DNA from: Arthrobacter sp. Br18
GTDB lineage: Bacteria; Actinomycetota; Actinomycetes; Actinomycetales; Micrococcaceae
Assembly (NCBI RefSeq): GCF_000520555.1
Contig: NZ_KI914896.1
Location: forward strand, 14,080-71,797
Direction of reading: 5' to 3'
DNA length: 57,718 bases
The first letter of the stretch is position 1. Every line of letters begins with the position of its first letter. Positions 49,108 through 57,718 of this stretch are shown in pieces. The notes beneath the pieces were generated by a model. That model ran no database searches and had not been told where the DNA came from. It saw only the letters and a list, made by a program, of their open reading frames with translations. Position numbers and translations under genes: made by a program.

Positions 49108-50453
49108 TGGCCGATACAACTTCCCGTCAGCAGCACATCATCGACACCCTCGTGGAGGCGCACGACGCCCTGATGCAGGCCGATCCGCGCGCCTTCCGGG
49201 CGCGGTTCCGAAAGATGGCGGCCGACCCCTATGCGTTCTACCGCGGCAGTGCCTCCATCTTCTACTCCGATATGAAGAATCTGCAGGATCGCTGGGCGGA
49301 CGGGCAGACCAGCCGTGTATGGATCCACGGAGACCTGCATGCGGAGAACTTCGGCACCTATATGAGCAACGAGGGCAAGCTGACCTTCGACGTCAACGAC
49401 TTCGACGAAGCCTATGTGGGACATTTCTCCTGGGACCTGCGGCGCTTCGTGGCCTCCCTGACGCTCCTGTGCTGGAGAAAGGCGCTTCCTGCAGAATCCA
49501 CCCGTGAACTCGCGCGCACCTACCTGCTGTCGTACCTGGCACGGGTTGCCGACTATGTGGTCGACGAAAAGTCGGACTTCTCCTTCGGACTGCACAACGC
49601 CGAGGGCACGATCTATTCGATCCTTCAGGTGGCGCGCGCGGCAAAACGGACCCGCCTCCTCGATTCGCTGACCCTCATCGAGGACTACGAACGCCAGTTC
49701 CGCGACGACGGGTCCATCCGGCACCTGGAGGACGCGGAGCGCCGCGAGGTGGAAACTGCGTTCGAGGCCTATCTCGGGACCATCCCGCGGAACGAACGCT
49801 CCCGGCGGCGGGTGTTCTACCGCGTCAAGGGGATCGTGGGGAAGAAGGGGTTCGGGATCGGCAGCGCCGGGCTGCCCACCTACAACATCCTCATCGAGGG
49901 TTTTGACGAAGCCCAGGAAAACGACATCATCCTGACGATGAAACAGTCGAATATCGCGGCGCCGAGCCGGATCGTGACTGATGCGCGGGTCCGCGACTAC
50001 TTTCTCGACGACGGCCATCGGGCCGTCATCAGCCAGCGATCGCTCCAGACGCACACCGACCCTTTTCTCGGCTACACCACGCTGGACGGCATCTCCTACG
50101 TCGTCTCCGAACTCTCCCCCTACAAGCGCGATCTGGACTGGGAGGACCTGACGGAACCTGGTGATATGACACCGGTCCTCGAGAGTCTCGGCCAGGCGAC
50201 CGCGAAGATCCACTGCTCCACCGACCAGGACAGCGACCACGACCTCGTCCCGTTCCGCACCGAAACGGCCATCACCGAAGCACTGGCGGGCCGGGAGGAG
50301 GAGTTCATCGAGGACATCATCGACTTCGCCGAGGAGTACGCCGCCACCGTCCGCAGCGACCACGCGCTCTTCGTGGACGCCTTCCGGGAGGGGAAGATCA
50401 CCGCTGTGCCGGCCACCACCTCCCCTGACCAGGACAGCTCCCGTCCGCGGTAG
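49107..50453 (+). CDS. DUF2252 family protein (kinase-like fold)
   Basis: 448 residues. The block RVWIHGDLHAENFGTY with, 20 residues later, FDVNDFDEA resembles the catalytic HxDxxxxN and DFD loops of aminoglycoside/choline kinase-like enzymes, so a phosphotransferase-type fold is likely. The N-terminus has PYAFYRGSASIFY and the C-terminal part has YVVSELSPYKRDLDWE. Function not known. The gene stands alone between the DoxX gene and hrpA. Confidence 0.85.
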   Translation: MADTTSRQQHIIDTLVEAHDALMQADPRAFRARFRKMAADPYAFYRGSASIFYSDMKNLQDRWADGQTSRVWIHGDLHAENFGTYMSNEGKLTFDVNDFDEAYVGHFSWDLRRFVASLTLLCWRKALPAESTRELARTYLLSYLARVADYVVDEKSDFSFGLHNAEGTIYSILQVARAAKRTRLLDSLTLIEDYERQFRDDGSIRHLEDAERREVETAFEAYLGTIPRNERSRRRVFYRVKGIVGKKGFGIGSAGLPTYNILIEGFDEAQENDIILTMKQSNIAAPSRIVTDARVRDYFLDDGHRAVISQRSLQTHTDPFLGYTTLDGISYVVSELSPYKRDLDWEDLTEPGDMTPVLESLGQATAKIHCSTDQDSDHDLVPFRTETAITEALAGREEEFIEDIIDFAEEYAATVRSDHALFVDAFREGKITAVPATTSPDQDSSRPR

Positions 50454-50658
50454 GCGGTCCATCACGCGCTCGCCCTACCATCCTTGGCGTCGGCTTCGAT
50501 TCACCCGACAACCCCCTGGCCTACCTCGCCGTCCTCGATCTCGACTTCGGGATCCTCGAAGCTCCCGTTCTGCGTGAGCACGCCCGCTGCCGGCATTGAG
50601 GCTCCAGCGCGGTGCGCAGAAACCGCCCGCGGATGGCGGGAAATGAGGCGCTGCCCTC

Positions 50659-50675
50659 TAGAATTGGGGTAACTA
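50659..50675 (+). promoter_or_regulatory. Possible promoter of hrpA with very short leader
   Basis: TAGAAT at 50659-50664 is ten bases before ATG 50675, so the leader would be only about four bases. GGGG at 50666-50669 might still serve as a ribosome site if transcription starts earlier. The rest of the 221-base space from 50454 holds nothing I recognise. Confidence 0.3.
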
Positions 50676-53600
50676 TGGCACTGACTATCTCCTACCCCGC
50701 CGAACTTCCGGTCTCGGAGCGCCGCGCGGACATCATGGCCGCCATCGCCGCGAACCAGGTCACGATCATCGCCGGCGAAACCGGTTCCGGAAAGACCACC
50801 CAGATCCCGAAGATGTGCCTCGAGCTGGGCCTCGCGGAGCACGGCCTCATCGGCCACACCCAGCCGCGGCGCCTTGCCGCACGCACCGTTGCAGAACGCA
50901 TCGCCGAAGAGCTCGATGTGAAGCTGGGCGCAGAAGTGGGCTATCAGGTGCGGTTCACGGCCGAGGTGGGTCGCAGCACCAGGATCAAGCTGATGACCGA
51001 CGGCATCCTCCTCGCCGAGATCCAGCACGACCGCATGCTGCGCAAGTACAGCACCATCATCATCGACGAGGCCCACGAGCGCAGCCTCAACATCGACTTC
51101 ATCCTCGGCTACCTCAAGCGGGTCCTGCCGCAGCGCCCGGACCTGAAGGTGATCATCACATCGGCCACCATCGACCCCGAGCGCTTCGCGCAGCACTTTG
51201 CCGCCGACGCCGCCGTCGCGGAGACGACGCCCGCGCCGATCATCGAGGTGTCCGGCCGCACCTACCCCGTCGAGATCCGGTACCGGCCGCTGGACCAGCC
51301 CGCCGGAGGTGCCCCAGGCGGCAATTCGGGTGATGATTCGGGTGATGCCTCGGACAGCGAGCTCGAGGAGGAACGTGATCCGCTCGACGCCGTGTGCGAC
51401 GCCGTCGACGAACTCGCCTTCGAGGCTCCGGGTGACATTCTGGTGTTCTTCTCCGGCGAACGGGAGATCCGCGATGCCGCCGACGCCCTGCGGGCGCGCG
51501 TGCAGACCAACTCCCGGCTCCGCGGAACCGAGATCCTTCCCCTCTTCGCGCGGTTGTCACTCCAGGAGCAGCACCGGGTCTTCAGCACGGGCGGTTCGGG
51601 GCGCCGCATCGTCCTCGCGACCAACGTCGCCGAAACCTCACTCACCGTTCCCGGGATCAAGTACGTCATCGACACGGGCACGGCCCGTATCTCGCGCTAT
51701 TCGCACCGGACCAAGGTGCAGCGGCTTCCCATCGAGCGGGTCTCCCAGGCTTCCGCCAACCAGCGGTCCGGCAGGTGCGGACGTGTCTCGGACGGCATCG
51801 CCATCCGCCTGTACTCGGAGGAGGACTACGCATCGCGCAGGCCGTTCACCGATCCGGAAATCCTGCGGACCAGTTTGGCCGCCGTCATCCTCCAGATGAC
51901 CGCGATGGGAGTGACGCGGGGTCCGCGGGACATCGCCGAGTTTCCCTTCGTCGAACCGCCCGACTCGAAGGCCATCAACGACGGCGTGACCCTCCTCAAG
52001 GAACTGGGGGCCCTGAAGGACGACGGCGCCCTGTCCGAGGTGGGGCGGAAACTCGCCCAGCTTCCGGTGGACCCACGGCTGGGCCGCATGATCGTGGAGG
52101 CCGGAAAGCGCGGCTGTGTTCGGGAAGTCATGGTCCTCGCCGCAGCCCTGACCATCCAGGATCCCCGCGAGCGGCCGCAGGCGGACCAGGTGGCGAAGCT
52201 CCAGACAGCCACCGAGAAGCACAAACGTTTCCTCGACGAGAACTCCGACTTCACCGCCTACCTCAATCTGTGGCGCTACCTCCAGGAGCAGCAGAAGGAA
52301 CTGTCGTCCACGCAGTTCCGCAAGCTGTGCCGCAACGAATACATCAACTACCTCCGCGTCCGCGAGTGGCAGGACCTCTTCGCCCAGCTCCGGCAGCTTG
52401 CCAAGCCCCTCGGCATCACACTCTCCGCCGGGGAGGTGGACCCGGTGGGGCTGGGCGACGCCATCCACATCAGCCTGCTCTCGGGGCTGCTGAGCCATAT
52501 CGGCCTGTACGACCAGCGCAAGCGTGAGTACGCCGGAGCGCGCGGCACCCGGTTCGCCGTCTTCCCCGGTTCTGCGCTGTTCAAGAAGTCTCCCGACTGG
52601 GTCATGGCCGCCGAACTGGTCGAAACGTCCAGGCTCTGGGCGAGGGTAGCCGCGCGTTTCGACCCGCTCTGGGCTGAGGAAGTGGCGCCGAACCTCGTCA
52701 AGCGCAGCTACAGCGAACCGCACTGGTCCCGGAAGGCCGGCTCGGTCATGGCGTACGAAAAGGTCACGCTCTACGGTGTGCCCATCGTGCCGCAGCGCCG
52801 CATCAACTACGGACGGGTGGACCCCGAAGTGGCGCGCGAGCTGTTCATCCGCCACGCACTCGTGGAGGGCGACTGGAAGACCCACCACAAGTTCTTCTTC
52901 CGCAACACCGCACGCCTCGCCGAGATCGAGGAGCTCGAGAACCGGCTGCGCCGCCGGGACCTGCGCGTGGATGACGAGACGCTCTTCGAGTTCTACGACG
53001 CGCGGCTGGGCCCCGAGGTGGTGTCTGAGCGGCATTTCGACTCCTGGTGGAAGCAGGCCCGGCAGGACGACCCGGACCTGCTCGATTTCAAGCCCGAGGA
53101 GCTCCTGAGCGACGACGCCGGGGGGCCCGACGAGACGGCGTTCCCTACTATTTGGCACCAGGCCGGCTTCGAGTTGCCGCTGCACTACGAGTTCTCCCCG
53201 CTGACGCCGGGAGCTGCCGACGGCGTGACGGTCACCATCCCGGTCCTCTTCCTCAACCAGCTCGAAGCGAAGCCGTTCCGTTGGCAGATCCCCGGGCTAC
53301 GGGTTGAACTCGTCACGGCGCTCATCAAATCGCTGCCCAAACAGGTTCGCAAGAACTTCATTCCCGCTCCGGATGTTGCACGGTCCGCCGTTGCGGCGCT
53401 GGCCGCCGACTTCAATCCTGCGACGGACGACCTCGAGGAATCACTCGAGCTGGCCCTGCGCCGGCTCAAGGGATCCGTCATCCCGCCGGGATCCTGGAAC
53501 TGGTCAGGACTTCCTCCCCACCTGCTGATGACCTTCCGGATCATCGACGCGGGAGGCCGCACGCTCGACGAGGGGCCCGACCTCAACGTCCTCAAGGAGT

Positions 53601-54682
53601 CCCTCGCACCGGCCGTCCGCCGCGCAATCACCGAATCCCTCGGTGCAACGCCGGCCACCACCCGGTCAACCGGCCGGAATGGTTCCGGGCTGCACGCCGC
53701 GGCTCGCGGGACCCGGACGCACACCTCCCTCGCCTCCGGCCCTGCCGCTGCAGCGGGCGGGGCCGGCGCCCCGGAGCATTCCCCCGCGGTGCAACCCGCC
53801 ATTGCGGAGCTGACGGGCCAGGTGTCCTGGGCCTTCGGTGCGCTCCCCCGCGACGTCTCACGCACCGTGGCCGGGCACCTGGTCACCGGCTATCCGGCCC
53901 TGGTGGATGAGGGCATCTCAGTGGGGTTGAGGGTTTTTCCCTCAGCGGGTGAACAGGCGGAGGCCCTGCGGGGCGGTGTGATCCGGTTGTTGTTCCTGCG
54001 CGTCCCGAGTCCCGGGAAGTACGTGCTGGAACACCTCAGCAACACCGAGAAGCTCACCTTCAGCCAGAACCCGCACGGCAGCGTCGCGGAACTGATCCGG
54101 GACTGTTCACTCGCCGCGATCGACAAACTGGTGCCGGAGGAACTCCCGCGGACGGAACAGGACTTCGATCTCCTGTACGAGACGGTGAGAGCCGAGCTGA
54201 TCGATACCGTCTTCACCGTCACCGCGACGGTCGAAACCATCCTGGCGAGCAACCGCCGTATCCAGAAGCAGCTCAAGGGCACCACGAGCCTTGCCATGAT
54301 CACGGCCTTGAACGACATCCGCAGCCAGCTCGAGCAGCTCGTGTACCCGGGCTTCGTGGCGAGGACCGGCTACGCGCAGCTTGCCCACCTGCCGCGTTTC
54401 CTGCGGGGCATCGAGGTACGGCTCGACAAACTGGCGTCCAACATCCAGCGCGACGGGCTCAACACCGCGCTCGTGCAGCGCCTCGAGGACGAGTACGATA
54501 CCGCCGCATCGGCACTCGCCGCCGCAACGCGCCGTGTGCCGCCGGGGCTGCTCAGGGTGCGTTGGATGCTCGAGGAACTGCGGATCAGCCTTTTCGCACA
54601 GGAACTCGGCACTGCCTACTCGGTCTCGGAGAAGCGGATTCGCACCGCCCTCAATGACGCGATGAGCGCCAAGGCGGCCTAG
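50675..54682 (+). CDS. hrpA: ATP-dependent RNA helicase HrpA
   Basis: DEAH helicase of 1335 residues, the size of full-length bacterial HrpA. Walker A GETGSGKTT, IIIDEAHERSLN, SATIDPERF, FFSGEREI, TNVAETSLTVPG and QRSGRCGRV cover the two RecA domains; winged-helix and OB-like regions follow, and the large C-terminal region is the HrpA-specific part. Two unusual inserts are present: an acidic Gly/Asp/Ser loop at about residues 210-230 and an Ala/Gly-rich linker at about 1000-1040. ATG 50675 is chosen over an upstream in-frame start at 50612. HrpA relatives act in mRNA processing and rescue of stalled ribosomes. Confidence 0.92.
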   Translation: MALTISYPAELPVSERRADIMAAIAANQVTIIAGETGSGKTTQIPKMCLELGLAEHGLIGHTQPRRLAARTVAERIAEELDVKLGAEVGYQVRFTAEVGRSTRIKLMTDGILLAEIQHDRMLRKYSTIIIDEAHERSLNIDFILGYLKRVLPQRPDLKVIITSATIDPERFAQHFAADAAVAETTPAPIIEVSGRTYPVEIRYRPLDQPAGGAPGGNSGDDSGDASDSELEEERDPLDAVCDAVDELAFEAPGDILVFFSGEREIRDAADALRARVQTNSRLRGTEILPLFARLSLQEQHRVFSTGGSGRRIVLATNVAETSLTVPGIKYVIDTGTARISRYSHRTKVQRLPIERVSQASANQRSGRCGRVSDGIAIRLYSEEDYASRRPFTDPEILRTSLAAVILQMTAMGVTRGPRDIAEFPFVEPPDSKAINDGVTLLKELGALKDDGALSEVGRKLAQLPVDPRLGRMIVEAGKRGCVREVMVLAAALTIQDPRERPQADQVAKLQTATEKHKRFLDENSDFTAYLNLWRYLQEQQKELSSTQFRKLCRNEYINYLRVREWQDLFAQLRQLAKPLGITLSAGEVDPVGLGDAIHISLLSGLLSHIGLYDQRKREYAGARGTRFAVFPGSALFKKSPDWVMAAELVETSRLWARVAARFDPLWAEEVAPNLVKRSYSEPHWSRKAGSVMAYEKVTLYGVPIVPQRRINYGRVDPEVARELFIRHALVEGDWKTHHKFFFRNTARLAEIEELENRLRRRDLRVDDETLFEFYDARLGPEVVSERHFDSWWKQARQDDPDLLDFKPEELLSDDAGGPDETAFPTIWHQAGFELPLHYEFSPLTPGAADGVTVTIPVLFLNQLEAKPFRWQIPGLRVELVTALIKSLPKQVRKNFIPAPDVARSAVAALAADFNPATDDLEESLELALRRLKGSVIPPGSWNWSGLPPHLLMTFRIIDAGGRTLDEGPDLNVLKESLAPAVRRAITESLGATPATTRSTGRNGSGLHAAARGTRTHTSLASGPAAAAGGAGAPEHSPAVQPAIAELTGQVSWAFGALPRDVSRTVAGHLVTGYPALVDEGISVGLRVFPSAGEQAEALRGGVIRLLFLRVPSPGKYVLEHLSNTEKLTFSQNPHGSVAELIRDCSLAAIDKLVPEELPRTEQDFDLLYETVRAELIDTVFTVTATVETILASNRRIQKQLKGTTSLAMITALNDIRSQLEQLVYPGFVARTGYAQLAHLPRFLRGIEVRLDKLASNIQRDGLNTALVQRLEDEYDTAASALAAATRRVPPGLLRVRWMLEELRISLFAQELGTAYSVSEKRIRTALNDAMSAKAA

Positions 54683-54744
54683 CCGCGCTAGCCGCGCCTC
54701 CGCTGGTACCGGTCCGTTCCATCGCGATCGGTCCCAGCGCCGTC

Positions 54745-54925
54745 CGTCCCAGCGCCGGTGCAGCGGTAACCTAACGCGCCCGTCCCGGCGCCGGTGCAGC
54801 GGTAACCTAACGCGCCCGTCCCGGCGCCGGTGCGGCGGCAACCCCCCGCGTCCGTCCCAGCACCGGTGCGGCGGCAACCTAACGCCGCCCGTCCCAGCAC
54901 CGGTGCGGCGGCAACCCCCCGCGTC
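54745..54925. repeat. Minisatellite of five 36-37-base units
   Basis: Units start with CGTCCC(A/G)GC(G/A)CCGGTGC at 54745, 54781, 54817, 54853 and 54890. The second halves alternate between two variants, AACCTAACG and AACCCCCCGCG. The array fills most of the space between the converging hrpA and HIT genes. No spacer differences of the CRISPR kind are seen. Confidence 0.9.
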
Positions 54926-54929
54926 CGCC

Positions 54930-55358
54930 TCAGCCGGCGGGGACGTGTGCCCCGTGCCCCGCTGCGCGGAGTGCTTCCCGGAGAGCGTGTGCATTGCGGT
55001 CCAGTCCGGCAGGATCCGGATTGTGCTCGACGCGGTGGACATCGAAATCCTCCGGCCCCTGCGCAGGCCAGACATGCACGTGGAGGTGCGGCACCTCGAA
55101 GCCCTCCATCAGCACACCCACCCGCTTGGCAGCAAACGCTTGCTGCTGGGCGGTGCCGATCCGCTGTGCAACGGCCATGATGCGGGCCAGGGTCTGCGCA
55201 TCGGCGTCGAGCCAGTGCTCGATCTCCCGGCGCGGGAGGACGAGCGCATGGCCCGGCGTGATGGGCGCGATGGTGAGGATCGCCACGACGTCGTCGTCCT
55301 CCCAGAGGAACCTGCCGGGAATATCGCGGTTGATGATCTTGGTGAAGAGGGTGCTCAC
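54930..55358 (-). CDS. HIT family hydrolase
   Basis: 142 residues from GTG 55358 (AGGAG five bases upstream); a longer frame to 55445 lacks a ribosome site. FTKIINRDIPGRFLWEDD and LVLPRREIEHWLD lead to the histidine triad PHLHVHVWP. Such proteins hydrolyse nucleoside phosphoramidates or dinucleotides. The substrate is unknown. The C-terminus stops a few bases from the minisatellite. Confidence 0.9.
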   Translation of the reverse strand: MSTLFTKIINRDIPGRFLWEDDDVVAILTIAPITPGHALVLPRREIEHWLDADAQTLARIMAVAQRIGTAQQQAFAAKRVGVLMEGFEVPHLHVHVWPAQGPEDFDVHRVEHNPDPAGLDRNAHALREALRAAGHGAHVPAG

Positions 55359-55532
55359 TCGTTCTCCTGGAGTCGGTATGGTCGGCAGGATGCGTTCGGG
55401 CATCCGGGCGCGCAGGGGCGGCGGTGCGGGGCGGCCGGCAAACATGCTCCGACGCTACCCGTGCCTCTCCGGTATGCGCCACCCGGAGATCCCGCGCAAC
55501 ACCATGCCGAACGGTCCCGGCGTGGACGCTCC

Positions 55533-56363
55533 TCAGGCTCCGGTTGCCACGGGCAGCTCTGCCCGGGACGACCACTGCGACCAGGATCCCGGATACAGAG
55601 CCGCCGGATATCCTGCGATCTCAAGGGCAGCTATCTCATGTGCGGCGGTGATTCCGGAGCCGCAGTAGACGGCGATGGGCGCACGGCCGTCAGCGCCGAG
55701 CGCGGCGAACCGCGCGGCCAGTTCAGGCGCGGGACGGAACCTTTTATCCGGCCGGAGATTGTCCGAGGTGGGCGCGCTTCGGGCACCGGGGATGTGGCCG
55801 GCCCGTGGATCGACCGGCTCCACCTCGCCACGGAAACGCTCGCCGGCCCGGGCATCGAGCAGCACTCCCTGCCACTGGGGTCCGTTGAGGTCAGGAAGCT
55901 CCACCACCGGCATGGCACCGGAGCCCAGCGTCACGGAACCGAGGCAATGCTGCTCCTCGCCGCCTTCCAGCTCGAATCCGGCGGAACGCCAGGCGGCCAG
56001 TCCGCCGTCGAGCAGGTACACCGAGGGAAAGCCTGCATCGCGCAGGAGCCACCACAGGCGCGCCGCCGCGAGGGTCCCGTTGTCGTCATAGGCCACCACG
56101 ACGTCGTCGTCGTTGATTCCCCAGTGGCGCGCGGCCTCCTGCAATGCCTCCGGCACGGGAAGCGGATGCCGCCCCGATCCTGCATGCGGCGGTGCACACA
56201 GTTCGTTTTCGAGGTCGACGTAGGCCGCCCCAGGGATATGTGCTGCGCGGTAGTTCCGGTGGCCATGGGGGTCTCCCAACACCCACCGGACATCCAGCAG
56301 AACCGTCTGCGCGCCGGAGGTCATCCGGTTCCGCAGCGTCTGCACGTTCATCAGAGTCTCCAT
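55533..56363 (-). CDS. Sulfurtransferase (two rhodanese domains)
   Basis: 276 residues from ATG 56363, with AAGGAGATC upstream. First rhodanese domain (VLLDVRWVLGDPHGHRNY) lacks the catalytic cysteine; the second has the active-site loop CGSGITAAHE. The CGSG(I/V)T loop is of the thiosulfate/3-mercaptopyruvate sulfurtransferase type. It would transfer a sulfane sulfur to cyanide or thiols. It is on the same strand as the UlaG-like gene, 101 bases before it, and HIT follows. Confidence 0.9.
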   Translation of the reverse strand: METLMNVQTLRNRMTSGAQTVLLDVRWVLGDPHGHRNYRAAHIPGAAYVDLENELCAPPHAGSGRHPLPVPEALQEAARHWGINDDDVVVAYDDNGTLAAARLWWLLRDAGFPSVYLLDGGLAAWRSAGFELEGGEEQHCLGSVTLGSGAMPVVELPDLNGPQWQGVLLDARAGERFRGEVEPVDPRAGHIPGARSAPTSDNLRPDKRFRPAPELAARFAALGADGRAPIAVYCGSGITAAHEIAALEIAGYPAALYPGSWSQWSSRAELPVATGA

Positions 56364-56464
56364 CAAGATCTCCTTTTATGGTGTGACCGGCACCACGGCC
56401 GGTCCTGATGCTCGCCAGTTCACCACAGCCGGACTCGGATCACCAAGCGGCGCGCACTGTCCTG

Positions 56465-57124
56465 CTAGACCTCGACGCTCTCACCGGGAGACAGGTGCCG
56501 GTAGGTGGAGCCGTATCCCGCTCCGATCCGCATCACATGGCTCTCCACAAGGGTTACCCCGGCGTCATTGAGCAGGGCGTCATGGATGGGAAAGGCCTGC
56601 GGTGCCCGAACCGCCACCACGAAGTCGATCACCTCGCCGACCTTCGACCACGGCGCGTGGAGGGGTACCAGCAAGGTCTGCACGGCTATCCCCGAGGGAA
56701 CCACGAAGGAATCCCCCGGGTGGTACACGTTGCCCTCCACGAGGTAGCCGATGTTCGCCACCAGCGGGATCAGCGGATGGATCAGCGCATGCTGACCGCC
56801 GAAGGCACGGACGCCGAATCCCGCAGCCACGAACTCGGTGTCGCTCAGCACAGCATGCACCCGCTTCGCTGCGCCGTCGTCGAGCCTTGTCTGTAGCGAC
56901 TGCGCGACGCCGGGAGGTGCCCACAGCTCAAGAGCCTCGTCGGAGCGCAGTGCGGCAATCACGGCCTCCTCGTGCAGATGGTCGGCGTGCTCGTGCGTGA
57001 TGAGGATCGCCTGCGCCCCTGCCAGGGCCTCCTCCACCTCCGAGAAGGATCCGGGATCGAACACCAGCACCGACCCCTCGCGTTCGAGCCGGACACAGGC
57101 GTGGGTGTACTTCGTCAGCTTCAT
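56465..57124 (-). CDS. UlaG-like metallo-beta-lactamase-fold hydrolase
   Basis: 219 residues from ATG 57124. N-terminal MKLTKYTHACVRLE with the conserved histidine, LVFDPGSFS, and the metal motif ITHEHADHLH are clear, followed by VYHPGDSFV (second metal site) and PIHDALL. The fold is that of small UlaG-type metal-dependent hydrolases; the substrate is unknown. TACTCT seven bases upstream of the ATG suggests a leaderless transcript. Divergent from the Fur-family gene, with 89 bases between. Confidence 0.88.
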   Translation of the reverse strand: MKLTKYTHACVRLEREGSVLVFDPGSFSEVEEALAGAQAILITHEHADHLHEEAVIAALRSDEALELWAPPGVAQSLQTRLDDGAAKRVHAVLSDTEFVAAGFGVRAFGGQHALIHPLIPLVANIGYLVEGNVYHPGDSFVVPSGIAVQTLLVPLHAPWSKVGEVIDFVVAVRAPQAFPIHDALLNDAGVTLVESHVMRIGAGYGSTYRHLSPGESVEV

Positions 57125-57213
57125 ACCCGTCAGAGTACAGCTGCGACGCTGATAATCTGGAGGAGGACCTGGTCCCGCCAACGTGCCAGCACCTTCGTTG
57201 AAAAGGACATCCC

Positions 57214-57657
57214 ATGCCGCCCGATGCGGAGCAGCCCACCCGCCGGGGTTCCGAGCAGCGGGTGACCAAGCAGCGCCGCGCCGTGAGCGCGGCCCTGGAC
57301 AGCCTCCCTGATTTCGTGAGCACCCAGGAACTGCACCGGGTCCTGCACGGCAGGGGCGAGTCGGTGTCCCTCGCCACGGCGTACCGGATCCTGCAGTCGA
57401 TGGCCGACGACGGCCTTGTCGACGTCCTGCGCAACGGCGACGGCGAAGCCGTCTACCGGCGCTGTGAAGCCCCCCACCACCATCACCACCTGCTCTGCCG
57501 CAACTGCGGGCGCGCCGTTGAGATCGAGGCGCCGGCAGTGGAGCAGTGGGCCGCACGGACTGCGGCCGAATTCGGCTTCACCGAGGTGGCGCACACCGTG
57601 GAGATTTACGGGCTGTGCCGTGCGTGCTCCGCGCGGAAAGCCGCCGGCGCTGCCTGA
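57214..57657 (+). CDS. Fur-family regulator, probably Zur
   Basis: 147 residues. N-terminal winged helix (TKQRRAVSAALDSLPDFVSTQ, broken here, and VSLATAYRILQSMADDGLVDV), dimer domain with APHHHHHLLCRNCG and the distal CRAC pair. Two CxxC motifs hold structural zinc and the His run belongs to the sensing site. The LCRNCGRAVEIE arrangement and the short length are closer to Zur than to Fur or PerR, but this is inference. AAAAGGACA precedes the ATG. Confidence 0.85.
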   Translation: MPPDAEQPTRRGSEQRVTKQRRAVSAALDSLPDFVSTQELHRVLHGRGESVSLATAYRILQSMADDGLVDVLRNGDGEAVYRRCEAPHHHHHLLCRNCGRAVEIEAPAVEQWAARTAAEFGFTEVAHTVEIYGLCRACSARKAAGAA

Positions 57658-57718
57658 CCGGGTGTCAGCCGGGCCCACCGGCCAGTCAGCCAGAACTCCC
57701 GGCCGGTCAGCCTCTCAA

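Noticed and set aside
54745-54925. CRISPR array
   Set aside because: Units are contiguous, similar over their whole length and lack unique spacers; no cas genes in the window.
54107-55075. Minus-strand frame with 12-residue HRRRDG-type repeats
   Set aside because: The repeats come from translating the 36-base minisatellite; the rest is antisense to hrpA.

Overview
The window looks like chromosomal DNA of a high-GC actinobacterium, most likely a member of the Micrococcaceae (Arthrobacter-like). The evidence is the very high GC content, many GTG/TTG starts, many apparently leaderless promoters, a NucS mismatch endonuclease gene, and a gene order argS-lysA-hom-thrC-thrB-rho-prfA-prmC-tsaC-...-wecA-...-atpBEFHAGDC-DUF2550 that matches, in outline, the order known from Mycobacterium tuberculosis. 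I saw no insertion sequence, prophage or CRISPR array.

Layout. Positions 1-2235 hold NAD salvage (pncB end, pncA) and an SDR. Positions 2315-8191 are an accessory stretch: a methyltransferase, a zinc-ribbon metallo-beta-lactamase-fold protein, a maltokinase-cap-like gene with an apparent 8-base duplication at its 5' end, a DUF2254 membrane protein, and the decayed remains of a MerR/TipAS regulator. Positions 6398-13522 (minus) carry a DUF3039-MFS-helicase operon, an ABC exporter pair and a CnoX-like thioredoxin-fold protein. Positions 13683-18212 carry an AI-2E permease, an alpha/beta hydrolase, nucS and nagA. Positions 18391-26800 (minus) are the full F1Fo ATP synthase operon with two small membrane genes at its head and a DUF2550 gene at its tail.

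Positions 26902-33694 carry a surface-glycan set (wecA-type phosphoglycosyl transferase, CapD-type dehydratase, two GlfT-like GT2 enzymes, an epimerase). This set interrupts the otherwise core block, and one GT2 sits inside the prfA-prmC-tsaC run. Positions 33726-45233 (minus) form a near-continuous set of core genes: prmC, prfA, rho (with a long disordered insertion built partly of 13 pentapeptide repeats), thrB, thrC, hom, lysA, argS.

Positions 45447-48265 encode a three-gene flavin electron-transfer cassette: a lipoprotein with an FMN-attachment-like motif, an ApbE flavin transferase, and an RnfD/NqrB-like membrane domain fused to a ferredoxin-reductase module. The ApbE lacks about 40 residues that should contain its central glycine-lysine-glycine segment, and the lipoprotein motif has serine where threonine is usual. 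This is the strongest anomaly in the window. The rest holds tRNA-Arg(CCG) with a terminator, DoxX, DUF2252, the large helicase HrpA, a 36-base minisatellite, a HIT hydrolase, a sulfurtransferase, an UlaG-like hydrolase and a Zur/Fur regulator.
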